From NCBI RefSeq assembly GCF_011397635.1, contig NC_064770.1:21421707-21485706 (forward strand): 64,000 bases of DNA, given 5' to 3'. The stretch comes from Epinephelus fuscoguttatus. Taxonomy: Eukaryota; Chordata; Actinopteri; Perciformes; Serranidae. Made by a program: the position numbers and the translations under genes. The notes beneath the pieces were generated by a model. That model was not told the origin of the DNA and did no database searches. It was given only the letters and a program-made list of their open reading frames with translations. Below are positions 21,561 to 33,929 of the stretch, one piece after another. Positions within the stretch are counted from its first letter, which is position 1, and each line of letters starts with the position of its first letter.

Positions 21561-24500
21561 AAGTGGATTAGATTTATCAAAAAATATGATAGCAAAAGAC
21601 TGTAACAAGCTATATGTGCATTAGTGCTGGAGGGCTGTTGTTCACGCTGCTCTTAATCCAAAGTATACTTTAATCAAATTGGGTTTATTACATTTACAGT
21701 ACACAGAGCATTTGAAATAAGTTACAGCTCCCCAGACCTCTAAAGAGTTTCAGAATTAGAAAACAGTAAGAGATATGATATATGAGTGTATCCTGACCGC
21801 AGGGTAAAAAAGAAAAAATCTCTCTCACTTCCACTTTTAATACTCCAAATATTATGCAGTATTTTAGTATTACATTTAGCATAAGGAATTAGGAAATATC
21901 TTCAATCTTGTGTTTATTAATTTCAATAGAATAGAAAAGACGGAAACATCAGAGCAATATTGCTATAAAAAAAAAAAAAAGTCTCTCCCCACACAGGCCT
22001 CAGTCAGATGTTTGGAGAGGTGCCAGAAAGTGCAGCATGCTGTTGAGGTGGCAGCCTGGTGTGTGTGTGAGAGTGTGTGTATGGCATTGCAGAAATAGGT
22101 GAAGGGCACGACATTGGATCGAGGGTAAGAGATTCAAAAAGCTTCATAAAAATTCCCAGCTCCAATATTTGCACGGCGAGTTATTGGATGGCATTGCAGC
22201 TGTTCTGCAGCATTTCTTATTGCTTGCTTTTATTTGCCAAAATGGAAAAAAGTTTTAAGAGTAAAATCCCTAAATCAGAATTTTTGTTTACTCACAAATA
22301 AGAATGGGATTAGAGCAGCCGTGCTGTAATTATTGACATAAAGACCTGGATGGATTTATTGAGCCAGGATATGATCCAGACAGAAATCTGCTGAGCATGT
22401 TCAGTAGAACAGTTCTGGCATGGCGTGTTGACTTTGTCATGTCTGGTGGACCAGCGAAGGCCTTTGTTTGCTTTGACTGTGTTTCTACTGCCTGTCAGCA
22501 GTGATGCTGAGGTCTGGGCAGGGCAGCTTTCATAGTTGCTGCCACTGATAATCTTAGCAGCCACAGCTTGGCTTGTAGCATTGCATTCTGGATCACTTTC
22601 AACTCCAGCAGTCACCGCAGTGATAGTGACGCCAATCAGGGACGCCAGAAACTCATCTGTGTGTGCAGATGGAGGAGCAGAATGCAGGCAGACTGAAAAT
22701 ATCTTACTACACCATGAGTCAGAGAATCCTATGAAGATTAAGGTTTGATCTGCTGGGTATAATATCCTCCCCTCATGCGATGTGTAGACAGGAAGTAACT
22801 GCTCGTGTTTGTTTTTGATTAAAGTTCGGATTATTTTGATTAAGAGTATGTTGATTAAAATTTACACAGTGAAAAGTTTTAATTTGATCTAACTCCTCAT
22901 AAATCTGTAAATATATGCTCATAGATTTAAACAGTGGTTCCCATAGGCCACAGGCCCCACCCAGAGGGGGGCGCCAAAATTGCAACCAAGTTTCTGACAT
23001 TAAAAGAAATTGAACATATCATCATTTACAGTGAGGATATTTATTATTCCAAATGCACAAAAAAAATTACTAAACCACTTTAAACACTGGATACAGATTA
23101 TCGTATTGAATCTGATGTTAACGCTAGGTTACCGTGGTATCTGCCTCATACATAATGTAGCCCATTCTTCCTGTCAGGTGGGACTGTTTCCCCCTCACTG
23201 ACCTCTCTCTTAAATATTCCTGACTGGCTCTGACATATCAAACAAAGAAAACTTTGGATCAGCAAAACTTTTTTTTAAGTATTTGTTTTATTTATGCCAA
23301 TACTAGATCTGAAAATGGGGGTCAAGATAGGGCGCCAAATGTGTTAGCCCCTGCCCTGTTTTCAAAACTGTGACAGACTGGCATTGCTATCTTTGTTTTA
23401 TATCCGGCTGTATTAAAATATTACATGAAACGTGACTGAAATGAATGGACCAAAATAATGTAACTTTTTTGTCCTGCAGTGTTTATGACGTCTTATTTTT
23501 GAGTGCAATGCAAAAGCTTTCTCTGAGTATACTGCCACTTTAAAGAAACTATAAAATTGAAAATATATAATAAAATATAATATATAAAAAATATAATGTA
23601 ATATAAAATATTTATGTTCTTAAAGCTATACTTGTTTTCTGCAGTGATTTCATCCGTCATAACACATTTTTCATGATTGACAAATCCTAACTGGGTCAGG
23701 CTGTGCTGCAGCTCTTTAATAAGAGAGTCATGATTTTAAAAAAGAACCTCTCTGATGTTCTTTGTTGTAAATAAACACTGTAAACTATTAGTGGCAACGT
23801 GTCATAGCTTTTGAGCTGCTGAGATAACCACCTCTTTTATACTGAGTTTAAATTTGCATTGCTTTCATGACGCGATCGTATTTATAACAGATTTCAGTGT
23901 TAGCCATTCCATTACGAGGTGTGGCAGCACAACAACAAGCAGATTGATTTAATGATGCGAGTTTAAAAATACCAAAATATAAACATGAAGATCCTCTTTC
24001 GGTAAGCTCTGAAATGTCTTCTCAGAAACCCTTCCAGTAGCACCTTTAACTGCAATCATTTTTATGACAAGTAACAGCGAGGCTTCTTCCTCACTGAGCA
24101 AATGAGCGGCAGAGCCTGGTAGACATCTGCATCTTCAGCGTTTGATGGGATTAATTATTAATTGATGACAATTAATGATTTATGAGCTGCTTTTCTTGTT
24201 TGCTGCACAGGTGGCTGGGCTCTCACTAGGAGGGAGGAACAGAAGGATTATTCCATGTGAGTTCAGACACCTGCACAACAGAGACATGCTTATGGAGAGA
24301 CAGTTCTTTTTCCACATCTGCATGTCCACAGGTTTGAACAGAACCACTGGTATATAAACACAGATGAGGGAAAAGCATTCATGCTTGTGTCTACTGTATG
24401 TATCTGTCTAGACCACATGTATAGTTTTATTGCATCAATCGAGTTGAGCGGAGTCTATTCTGCAGAGACACACTTGAAAAATAGATACAACTTTGCAGAA

Positions 24501-25130
24501 TCTTTGGTTTAAGCCTATCAAGTAAAATAAATAAACCCACAGTCGTTTTTTATACCATGTAACATTTTCCAAGCATACACGAGAGCGTCAATAACAGGTC
24601 GAGGACTGTTTTAGTAGATCATTAAAAGACAAAAACTCAGCCCTCCATCTGTTTGGTTTATTGATTGAGCCAGCACTAAAATCTCCAGCCTCCCTGACCT
24701 TTCATGGTCCACTCTGATAACAGCTTCCTTGTCTCAGCTCACACCTGTGGCTCTCTGAGGGAGCAACCGTTGAGTCCGGTGGGGGTGGTGGTGGAGGTGG
24801 GAGGGCCGTCTGCAGGATCTCGCTGGTCTTATCACAAAAACAAGGGAGTGTTAATCTGTTCAACATGCCCACACAGCAAAAGCTTTCCTGCCCACTTTGA
24901 TTTCTTTGGGAGCGTCCTTCTGCTGTGGTATTTAGCAGCAGTACAGTTGGTTTCCCTTTGCCCAGTGATACACAGTATGTGGTCTGTTATTGAATGAAAA
25001 CCAGCATGTGCTGTATTTTACCTCTTTAGATCTAGCCCGATATGGATTGTGTGATCAGTGCTACAGACAAAACCTTAAGATAACAATATTTAATTTTGGT
25101 TTAGCATGTCTTTAACAGCCTGTTCTCACT
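21561..25130. other. Gene-free AT-rich segment
   Basis: No exon was recognised. About 22930-23345 is bounded by GGGGCGCC-type motifs (GGGGGGCGCCAAAATTGC at one side, GGGCGCCAAATGTGTTAG at the other) and may be a hAT-like remnant. 24770-24810 has a GGTGG-rich patch. Confidence 0.45.
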
Positions 25131-25520
25131 CCCAGGGTGTAAAAATACACCACCTGTGTAGGGATACTCATTAGTGTCTGTATGAGACACCCAAGCCTTC
25201 AACCCACTCCAGTGTAAAACCATCTGCATCATTATTAGACGTTCAGGGCAACGGATGTTGTATAAAGAGCGCACAAGTCCACTTGTGGCATGCAGGAGGG
25301 GAGGAAGATGGGTCCAACAAGCACAGGACTCTGACCCAGGAGACTAGTGTTTGTGTCCTGTGTGGAACTAAACGTCAGTGTTGAGTTGTTTCGTCATGTC
25401 AGTCGTTAGTTACGTGAGTCAACCACGACCTAACCAAGTAGTTTTGTTGCCTAAACCTAACTGCTGACCCATTTAACGTCAAGTACGATCCTTTCCTAAC
25501 CATAGACTGTATTTGGAATA
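25130..25520 (-). repeat. Dispersed repeat family A, copy 1
   Basis: Contains CTAAACCTAACTGCTGACC and GATGGGTCCAACAAGCACAG, the reverse complements of blocks (GGTTAGGTTTAG; TTGTTGGACCCATC) seen at 29100-29320 and 40590-41000. The three share order and spacing, so this is one fish repeat family; no family name is claimed. Confidence 0.5.
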
Positions 25521-25935
25521 TGGGACGCAGCTACTGTGGCGTCAACCATTAGTTGTGGACTCCTGTTTTGAAGCCTTGAGTCTGGCATTTGGGCTGCTGC
25601 CATCTTGGTTTCGTGAAGCCAGAAGTAACCATTTGAACAAGAGGGTGGAGCTCTGGAGCAGCGAGGGGTAGATTGAGATTGTGGTAGTCAGGCCCCCAGG
25701 AGGTGTGCTTGGCTTTGAAGCCAATTTTCATACAAGCCAAACAGTGGAATTACGTCTGTCACATGATGCCATGGGGCCCAAAAAGACTGTTCCCCTTAGA
25801 CTTACATAATGTCTGCAAATCAGTGGATATATTTTTTTGAGCATCACACCCCCCTGTGAAATGACTCATTTCACTATCAGAATTTGATCTCTTTGGCTGG
25901 ATGACATTTGGAAAGTCTCGAAGAACTGCACAATT
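25500..25935 (+). repeat. Dispersed repeat family B, copy 1
   Basis: Begins CCATAGACTGTATTTGGAAT, includes TGTGGACTCCTGTTTTGAAG and CTGCCATCTTGGTTTC, and ends with GATGACATTTGGAAAGTCTC. Other copies: about 16340-16575 (same strand, right part) and about 52810-53010 (opposite strand, left part). Confidence 0.6.
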
Positions 25936-26602
25936 AAATAATCAATCCATCTATTTTCATCAGCTTATCCACTGCTGTGTCATGGGAGCAGCAGGCCAAG
26001 CATAGCACCCCAGACGCCCCTCTCCCCAGCAACGATTTCCAGCTCCTCCTGGGGGACCCCAATGTGTTCCCAGGCCAGATGAGATATATAATCCCTCCAG
26101 CATGTTCTGGGTCTAATCCAGGGCCTCCTACAAATTGGACGTGCCTGGGATGGGAGGTGCCTAGGAGGCATCCTGGTCAGATGTTTGAACCACCTCAACT
26201 GACCCCTTTTGACGTGAAGGAGCAGAGCTCTACTCCGAGCTCCCTCTGGATGTCCGAGCTCCTTACTCTATCTCTAAGGCTGAGCCCAGCCACCCCACGA
26301 AGGAAACTCATTTCGGCCACTTGTATCTATGATCTCATTCTTTCGGTCACTACCCAGAGCTCATGACCATAGGTGAAGGTTGGGACATAGATGAACCAGT
26401 AAATCGAAAGCTTTGCCTTCTGGCTCAGCTCCCTCTTCACCAGGATGGAGTAACACAGCGCCTGCATCACTGCAGAAGCTGCACCAAACCACTGATCCAT
26501 CTCACGTTGCGTTCTGCCCTCACTCATAAACAAGACCCGGGGATTCTTGAACTCCCTTACTTCAAACAATAACTCTCTCCCAACCCGGGCCACGATTCAA
26601 TA
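25936..26602 (-). mobile_element. RTE-like LINE, 5'-truncated 3' end with reverse-transcriptase C-terminus
   Basis: On the minus strand two overlapping frames encode GAASAVMQALCYSILVKREL, SQKAKLSIYWFIYVPTFTYG and HELWVVTERMRS, then LTRMPPRHLPSQARPICRRP and WRDYISHLAWEHIGVPQEEL. These are the hallmark C-terminal phrases of a very common fish RTE-like retrotransposon. Frames are broken, and the 3' end (25936 side) finishes in GATGGATTGATT-like DNA. It is inactive. Confidence 0.8.
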
Positions 26603-26736
26603 ATTTCATACCCATTCAAGTCAGCAGACCACTATGCAGCCTGCGCTATGAGCCACAAGGTGTAGAAGAGCGCCAATCATCTGGGTAATTTTATACACAG
26701 CAGTAGAACTTTTTTTAGCTTTATGCACCACTGAGC

Positions 26737-27300
26737 TACCCTGGAAATCCAGAGTTCTCCCAAGAGCACAATTTGAATTTGCTCAGCGAGTCACTCTGGC
26801 AATCAGTAATGATGCTCATTACCCATGCCGTTGGAGCCGAGCTGCACCAATCACATCGGTGTATCTGATATAGGCGGGCCAGAGGCGAGCTAAACAGATG
26901 ACGACAGTGCTGCGACAACGAAGTCCGGAATCAGTCAGTAAACATTGCAAGATGGCTACGGATGAACACCAGTTGTTTGAAACGCCTTTGGCTGCTACAA
27001 TGAACGAGTTAAACTTGGCTTTTTCTCTAAAAGAGGAACAGAAGACGGCGCTCGAATCTTTTCTTTGCAAGAAGGACGTTTTTGCTGTTTGCCGACCGGA
27101 TGCGGCAACAGTCTAATCTACCAGTTAGCTCCGCTGGTAGCTAAACACTAAGTATTGTTCTGATTGGTTGTAATGTTATCTAATTGCGTGCAGTGATATT
27201 TTCAAATGCATGTTTGGTGCCGCCCCTCGAGTTGGACCATTTTCATTACTCATAGCCAGACCCTAAATCTTTCTAGATTTGGGTCTGGATTTCCAGGCTA
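26737..27300. mobile_element. 564 bp TIR element with 9 bp target duplication, carrying a RecQ-like helicase fragment
   Basis: The ends are TACCCTGGAAATCCAGA and its inverted copy (one mismatch in 17), flanked on both sides by CCACTGAGC (26728-26736 and 27301-27309). A 9 bp duplication is typical of Mutator-like elements. A 33 bp near-perfect palindrome (27256-27288) sits by the right end. Inside, on the plus strand, lies a helicase-like start (separate entry). No transposase is present, so it needs another element to move. Confidence 0.75.
26952..27148 (+). pseudogene. Frameshifted N-terminal fragment of a RecQ-like DNA helicase
   Basis: From an ATG in good context the frame reads MATDEHQLFETPLAATMNEL, then SLKEEQKTALESFLCKKDVF and AV. 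This is the Q-motif and lead-in of a RecQ-type superfamily 2 helicase. At about 27083 one base is missing, and the expected Walker A stretch continues in the next frame (LPTGCGNSLIYQLAPLVA), ending at TAA near 27148. Asn replaces the usual Walker A Lys. Fewer than 70 codons of helicase remain, so it cannot be an active enzyme. It lies wholly within the 26737-27300 element. Confidence 0.6.
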
Positions 27301-27309
27301 CCACTGAGC

Positions 27310-29099
27310 AACTTTTACAGGAATAAATGGGGCCCTGCCTTCAATGCTGTATCCAATTCTCTTTACACATCCATTGTAGTAATGCCTTGCAGACAGGCTC
27401 TAATAAAAATTTAACCTCGTACAGTTGTTATGACCAATTTGTAACAGGCAGTAAACATGCTTAAAGTTGGGCTGTGATTTCCCCCAGCTTTTGGAGCCAG
27501 CCTCAAGTGGCCATAAGAGGAAGTGCAGTTTTTGGCACTTCTGCATTGGCTTGATTTTTCAGTACCAGAATATGCAGCTTGTTCCTAACCCTAATACCGA
27601 AAACACACCAAGCAACGGCAGGCAACCCCTTTGCAGTCATGTGAGTTGACTAACATGACTTACGGCTGACCCCTTCTACATCAAGATACACTGCAAGAGG
27701 CTGTCCCTGGCGTCATTATAGTACAAGCCCCAGCGTTAAAATATGACGAGTACGGATGAAATGAATGCCCTTAATTCTGATAGAATACACTGACATGTCT
27801 TGTTCTAGCAAAAATCACTAGACCCATAAAATCATCCTTTAAGAGACACATGCTTGTTAACAGTATTTGGGTTCTTTTGAATATTTCTCTGGTGTGGAAA
27901 CCATGTCACGCATGTACAAGCAAAAACCTCTCTGTGGTCTTAACCCAGAAATGATGGCCTCCCCTCCACTTCTCTGCTTGGTTGAAGAAAGAGGAAGCCG
28001 TTTATGGACCGTCTGACAATGTCCTTTTGCTCAAACATTACCCTTGCGCTCAACCCTTTTATCTGAGTCTGATTGATGGGGCTTCAGGGGGCCCTGAGTG
28101 CTCCTACAGGTCCTGCGTTGCTTCCTAATTGCTGCCTTTGCCCCAGCTTCAACCCTCCTGTATCCCAGGGGAAACGTCACCATTAATTACTACAACTTCA
28201 TGGTATATCAATCAGTGACTCCCGGTAGGCCACTGAACGGTCCTTACATAGCTGAGTACTTGTAAAAGAGTTGATGAAGTCCAATAAACTCCTGTGGTGG
28301 AAATACTGTCTTTTGCCTAGTTTAGGAGCATGTCTCTGAATCAGCTCAATTTTCAGTGTGGTGATCAGTCATGCTGGCAGGGACGAGACCCGTGGGTGCG
28401 AGACGGAGAGGAGACTTGAGCTGAGGGAAAGCTCTAGCCTTTCATACTGTGAACTACAAACAAGACCAGTTGGGACACTTGTCTGCTGTGAGCCTGCTGT
28501 GAATTTTGGTTTACCCTCACGTTTGAACTAACAAAATTCAATCTTGATGTTTCTTGCTACCAATATTACTTAATGTATGGGAGGAGAGCTGCTAATGGTG
28601 ATAAGCTGTGGAGGAGCTGTGGAGGAGAGGTGTTAAAAAAAAAATTTCAAAGCTCACTTTTGACATTCTCTGTAAGTCTGTGTTGTGCAGAAGGTTTCAG
28701 TTTTGCATATTAGATAGCAATTACCTTTTGTATTTAGTGATGTACTTAATCTAGCGTGCCCGGCGAAGGGTAGTGCACAGACACTGCCCCCTTCAGTAGT
28801 GACAAACATTGCACCAGGCCCTCAGGAATGCTGCTCAGCTTTGCCTCTATTTTCCCCAGTGGCCACTAGCGGTATTGCAGCAAAAAATCCTATGCGACTC
28901 AGAAAGCATTTCCCCCATTGTTAATGAGACGTCTGTAAAAACTGTTGACAGGACTCCTCGAACCACAAACAAGGTTGATCATGACTCTTTTTATTATGAA
29001 TATTTGACCCATGAAGGATTTATATATTTCAGTGAAGGTTTTAAAACTTTTGTTCAAGCAGACAAAAGCAATTTAAAAATCACTTAACATTTGCATACA
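27310..29099. other. Gene-free segment
   Basis: No exon recognised on either strand and no clear repeat. Moderately GC-balanced around 27950-28200, without coding signs. Confidence 0.5.
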
Positions 29100-29320
29100 G
29101 TCTCTTTCAAAATAAATGCACTACACTGCGCAGAGACATTTTTTTTCCTTCAACAACAAAAGCATGTGGTTAGGTTTAGGAAAAAAGAACAGGGTTTGGC
29201 TTTACGTGACACGAACACCGCTCTCTTGGGTTAAAGTCCGTGTTTGTTGGACCCATCCACCACCCTTCCCACCTGTCCCAGTCTGACTTTCTTTGCCTTA
29301 ACTTTCATCCTTGCCCCGCC
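29100..29320 (+). repeat. Dispersed repeat family A, copy 2
   Basis: TGTGGTTAGGTTTAGGAAAA, then GTTTGTTGGACCCATCCACC. Matches the copies at 25130-25520 (inverted) and 40590-41000. Confidence 0.5.
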
Positions 29321-30440
29321 TGACACCAGCGGGCACCATTAAACTATCACGGCAACCGGCCACGTCTCACGCCGACGTTAAAGGACTCCTTTTTTCGTTG
29401 CTTTCTGACATCACGAGTCACTGCCCAAACGCCGGATTTCGACATCTTCAGAGTGAGACTGGGCTCAAATGTGGGCTTTTCTCTAGGGTGTGCATCTCTA
29501 CCTCAGCCTGTACAATGTATCCATGACAATGCACAGAGCAGACCCTAGACGTAGAAAAGCCAGTGTGCTGCAGACTGCGGTACAAACCCCAACTGAGACG
29601 CATATTCTGAACACGCTGTATACATGTCCAAAAAAATTATAGTAAAACCTGAATAATATTGGCATATCTCACGTCTTGAGCGGTAATTGCTAAATTTGGA
29701 AAAAGGCCTAATTTCGGAAAATTTAAACAGAATGTGTTGTATGTATGTATACCATGTATACATTAAATTCAGAATATTGTCATTCGGAATAATAGTGGAA
29801 TGTTAGTGCGCATGTCAACACAGCCAATGTCAGGTCTATGGGCCGAACAGGACCTAAGGGGCTCGAGGAACATCCAATCTTTACACAGATACCAGTCGGT
29901 ATAGCGAAGATCAGATATTTCAGGGAACATAAACATAAAAAACCCCACATTTTTAAGTGGCGGGGATCTTTAATTAAAATCTGGAATTGTAATGGAGTAC
30001 TTTTTAGTGTAGTATTACTACTTGCATTTGAGTTAAGGGTCTGAATACTTCTTCGTAGGTCTGTAGAAAACACCACTGAATATAAAAGTCAGGCAGTCTT
30101 ATGACCCCTTGTTAACACAAACAAATCATCTGCGCCGTCAGCATAAAAACGAGACCATATTATGTCTTTCTTTATTTTAAAAGCAGAAAGTTCGGCGGTG
30201 GGTGTCTTAATCGAGACGCACATCAAAGCAACCATGAAGGAGACTTTTCCAGGAACCTGAGCGGCTTGTGCCCCGAAACCTCATCTGAGGAAAACTGCGT
30301 ACTTGGTGCCCCTTGTCAGCACCTCAGAAACCTTCTGCTTCCTAACATCCATCTCTCTCCTGCAGAATATTCCCAGGTGGATCTGAGCTTTCACTGAAAC
30401 CATGATGGAATGTACTGTGATGGTCTTTTCATTAGATGAA
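29321..30440. other. Gene-free segment
   Basis: No exon recognised. 29690-29800 has TATGTATGTATACC-like low-complexity DNA. The rest shows neither coding nor repeat signals I can name. Confidence 0.45.
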
Positions 30441-30466
30441 GCAGCAGCAGCAGCAGCAGCAGCAGC
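30441..30466. repeat. GCA (CAG) trinucleotide microsatellite
   Basis: Eight perfect GCA units plus GC. It falls in a spurious minus-strand ORF as an alanine run. No gene context was found. Confidence 0.9.
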
Positions 30467-31154
30467 GTGTATTACCTGATGCAGTAAAGGGGCTCCATTT
30501 CCTCTAATGAAAATTTTCTCTTTCACAGTACAAAGCAAAGTGTGAATGTGCTGTGTTGCACTCTTGTTATTTCTTTTAGCAGATGTAATTTATTAAATGG
30601 ATAATGTATTAAACACCCAGAAACAAATAACTCTGTAGAAGAACATTGCCTGTCTTTCTGTTGATAGTTTTTCTTTAATACATTTCAATGTATAGGTATG
30701 CACAGAGATAATTGCTGTGAAAATGCCTTGGCCTCAGTTTCTGCACATGCTCTCACACTGGGGAATGCCCATGAGGCTTGGGTGTGAATTAATGATTAAG
30801 ACATGGCTGCAGAATCCCACGAGGACAAGTATGGGAGGAATCTCAGCAACAATGATGGGAATATAATGGCATGCCACACATGTGAATCTCATTATTGTGT
30901 GCAGTTGTGGTGGACTCATCCATCCTCCTACATCTATCCATCTCTGAGTTATTTTTACGCTTCTGCGTATGAACTAAGTAAGACAAAGCAAATCTTTCTT
31001 TTAATCAGTGGAAACAGTCAGTTGTAGACATTGTATCAATGGAACTCTGTACGGCAAGATTAAATGGTGCCAAATATCAGACAATAGAAAATTGGAATCA
31101 CATATTAGACCTAGTGAGGAGCTCTATTTCATAAAGTTAGGTTATTTATCTTAT

Positions 31155-31500
31155 AGATAAGATGCCCTTTGATTTATTTATATATATATATATATATATA
31201 AATATATATATATATTCTGTCAAGCATGATGCATATATATATATATATGTATAATTTCTGTCCTTATGGTGGCTGGCAGGATCTGGGGAGGATGATAGGA
31301 GGGGTTGAGTAGGTGGCGATCTGTGTGTGGATGTATGTATGTATGTGCACATCTGTGTATCTCTATATCTGTGTACTTATGTGCAGATGTGTAGGTATGT
31401 GCACATGTGTAGATGCGTGCATGTGTGTAGATATGTGTATGTGTACATTGTATCTATAATTCAACATTGATAGGGTTGTCTGCATCATGCTTGACAGAAT
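31155..31500. repeat. AT / TATG microsatellite block bracketed by a perfect 19 bp inverted repeat
   Basis: AT dinucleotide runs at 31177-31214 and 31234-31250, and TATG/TGTGCACATG-type repeats at 31328-31450. TTCTGTCAAGCATGATGCA (31215-31233) is repeated as its exact reverse complement at 31481-31499. Confidence 0.8.
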
Positions 31501-33730
31501 CGAATTTCTGACAGAACTGTAGCGCAGACTTTCTTTTCAGTCTCCTTCGGCTCTTGAACTTCGTATTTCCCGTTTTTTTGTTTTGTTTTTGTTTTTTCAT
31601 TTTGTACTGGAGCTATTATGCACATAACCCCCTTATTGTGCTATTGTCTTATAAAAATAAAAGAAAAACTTGATCTCAAATAAAAGAAAGACAAAGACAA
31701 AGCAGTAGCAGCAGATATGTAAACAGAAAGTGCTCAGGCTTAGTTTAATAGGCATCAGTCAGTCAGCCATATTACCATCAGCAGACCCAAACCCCCAGGA
31801 TCATATGACACTGCTGTAATGTGCTCATTGATTTAAAGAAAACTTGTGAGATTTATATAATAGTAAACAAACAATCAGTTGCTTCATTGGCTTAGTAATA
31901 GAGCAAGACTGTATAATTTTACTGACAGTGAGCACAGGGCTCGCTGGTATCATGTGATGTCATGAGCATCATGGTGTCATGTGGCAACGTTGCATGGTTC
32001 AGCGAATAACAAACAAAAAATGGGAGAAAAATATGAAGGCTTATATGATACAAGTCCAGTAGTCCTCTGAGCTATATACACAATTTATTTATCAATACCT
32101 ATGTAATTATATTAATTAATTTCAGCTTCCCAGGTTAGCTGAAATAAGATTCTCACCCGTTATTAGACAATCTATCATTTTGAGTATATCTATGACATAA
32201 TCTAAGAAGTAAGTACAGGACAGACATGTTTGATGAGAGTATGCAAAGGGGAGGAGGACTGTGTCATCTCTTGCAGCTCTGGTGACCCCGTCAAGTGTGT
32301 TGACCTCAAATGAGTCAAGAGAGGTTTCTTTCTTTCTGAGTGCAAACACTTGAATTTCTATGAATTTACAGCTTCACCTGATGAAGTGGCTTATTGTTTT
32401 GTGTTCTACAGGCTCTGAAAGTACCAGCTTTTACTGGTGACTGAAAAAGTGATTCAAGATTCAAGTCACTGATAATGAAAAAAGAAAGGAGTTCAGCACT
32501 GGGTCAAGAAACTAGGTGCTTGATTGTAATAAAATCAGGTGTTCTTCAAGGAGGGCAAGCAGTTGAATAAGAATAAAAAACAGTGATCGTCCAGGTTACT
32601 TAAGCCCATGCATGGAAGGATTACTGAGTGCACCTACACTGCACATGCTCAGGGTAACCCAAAGTATAAGGAGGGCCCCCTAGCCCTCACCTGCACAATG
32701 TCACTCAAACTAACATGTACTGACCAGGAAGAGGTTCAGAATGACCACAATGAGACACAAAATGAATAAAAAAGACACTAAATTGCTTCACAGAGACACA
32801 AAACATCAACAAAGAGATGCAAAACAAAAATAAAATGTAGCTTAACAACTATAAAGTGTGTGTGTCTTGCTCCTATGTAGGAGCGATGGGGGGGTCTTTT
32901 GCATATCCGTGCCCAGGGGCCCATTGTCTCATAATCCGCTCTTGAGTTCATGGTATAGCCTCCTGAGATGCAAACTTCTGTTTGGTTTGCATTTTTAATT
33001 TCTCCTAGCTATTTGGGATCAGTAGGACCTGGTAAGTATAAAAAACTTAACTTAAAAACTTTAGGCTAAAACTTACATTTAGCCTATTGTGAATCTTTTT
33101 TAAGCACAATAATTTAATTGTTACATCCATCCCCAGCTAGTGTTACAACTCACCCCAGTACTGGGGTACGTTGTAACAATATACCTCTTCGTATTTGACA
33201 TTAATTTCCATAATCTGTGATGGTGTAGTAGAGGTCAAAGTGTGTGTTATTTATAGCAGACAAATATGGGTACCACGTATCAAAATTTAAGAGCTCTAAC
33301 AAAAAAACCCACTGAGTTACACTTGCTCAAACAAAAAGTGTTACAATCATGCCCGGTCTTCCCTATATACATTCATGCACAAATGCACATACACACATAT
33401 ACATAAACACAAAGCCACATACGCACATTTATACATAATGAAAAAATATAAACTAAAATGAATTAAATAATAAAATAAAAAAATACTACTACTACACACA
33501 TATAACATACACATACATATAGGTACACATAAATGGATTCCTCCTTATGAAGATATATCATTTATAGTATAAACATACTTCTATGGGAAAGCATATCCTG
33601 ACTTTATCTGCTGTCTTATTGATGTTATTTCCCATTGATTATCTTGATCTTAGTTTTGGCCTGCCTTATTTACTAGATGACATCTTATGCCATGTTATTT
33701 GTTTCATTCTTCTTGTGTTTTAATTGTGTT
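31501..33730. other. Gene-free segment with a 36 bp near-perfect palindrome
   Basis: No exon recognised. 33142-33177 reads GTTACAAC, two bases, ACCCCAGTACTGGGGT, two bases, GTTGTAAC; the inner 16 bases are a perfect palindrome. 33360-33530 is rich in CACATA/ACATAC units. Confidence 0.5.
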
Positions 33731-33862
33731 TATTTTTATTGCACAGCACTTTGTAACTGTGTTCTGTAAGGTGCTATGTAAGTAAAGTTTATTATTATTA
33801 TTTGTTGCATTTTAACTCAATGGGACTTCCTGATTAAATAAAGGTTAAATAAAATAAATAAA
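33731..33862 (+). repeat. Two adjoining LINE 3' tails (L2-like and CR1/Rex1-like)
   Basis: TTATTGCACAGCACTTTGTA, GTGCTATGTAAGTAAAG and an ATT run form an L2-like tail. It is followed by AATGGGACTTCCTGATTAAA and AAATAAAATAAATAAA, the same tail as at 19440-19535. Confidence 0.55.
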
Positions 33863-33929
33863 TGACATAATCAGTGTAGATGGAGGGAGTTAAACCCCAG
33901 TTTCAGTGCCACTCTCTGGCTGCAGATAT

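Noticed and set aside
30281..30538. Minus-strand ORF with an alanine run
   Set aside because: The run is the GCA microsatellite, and the rest has no domain or splice context.
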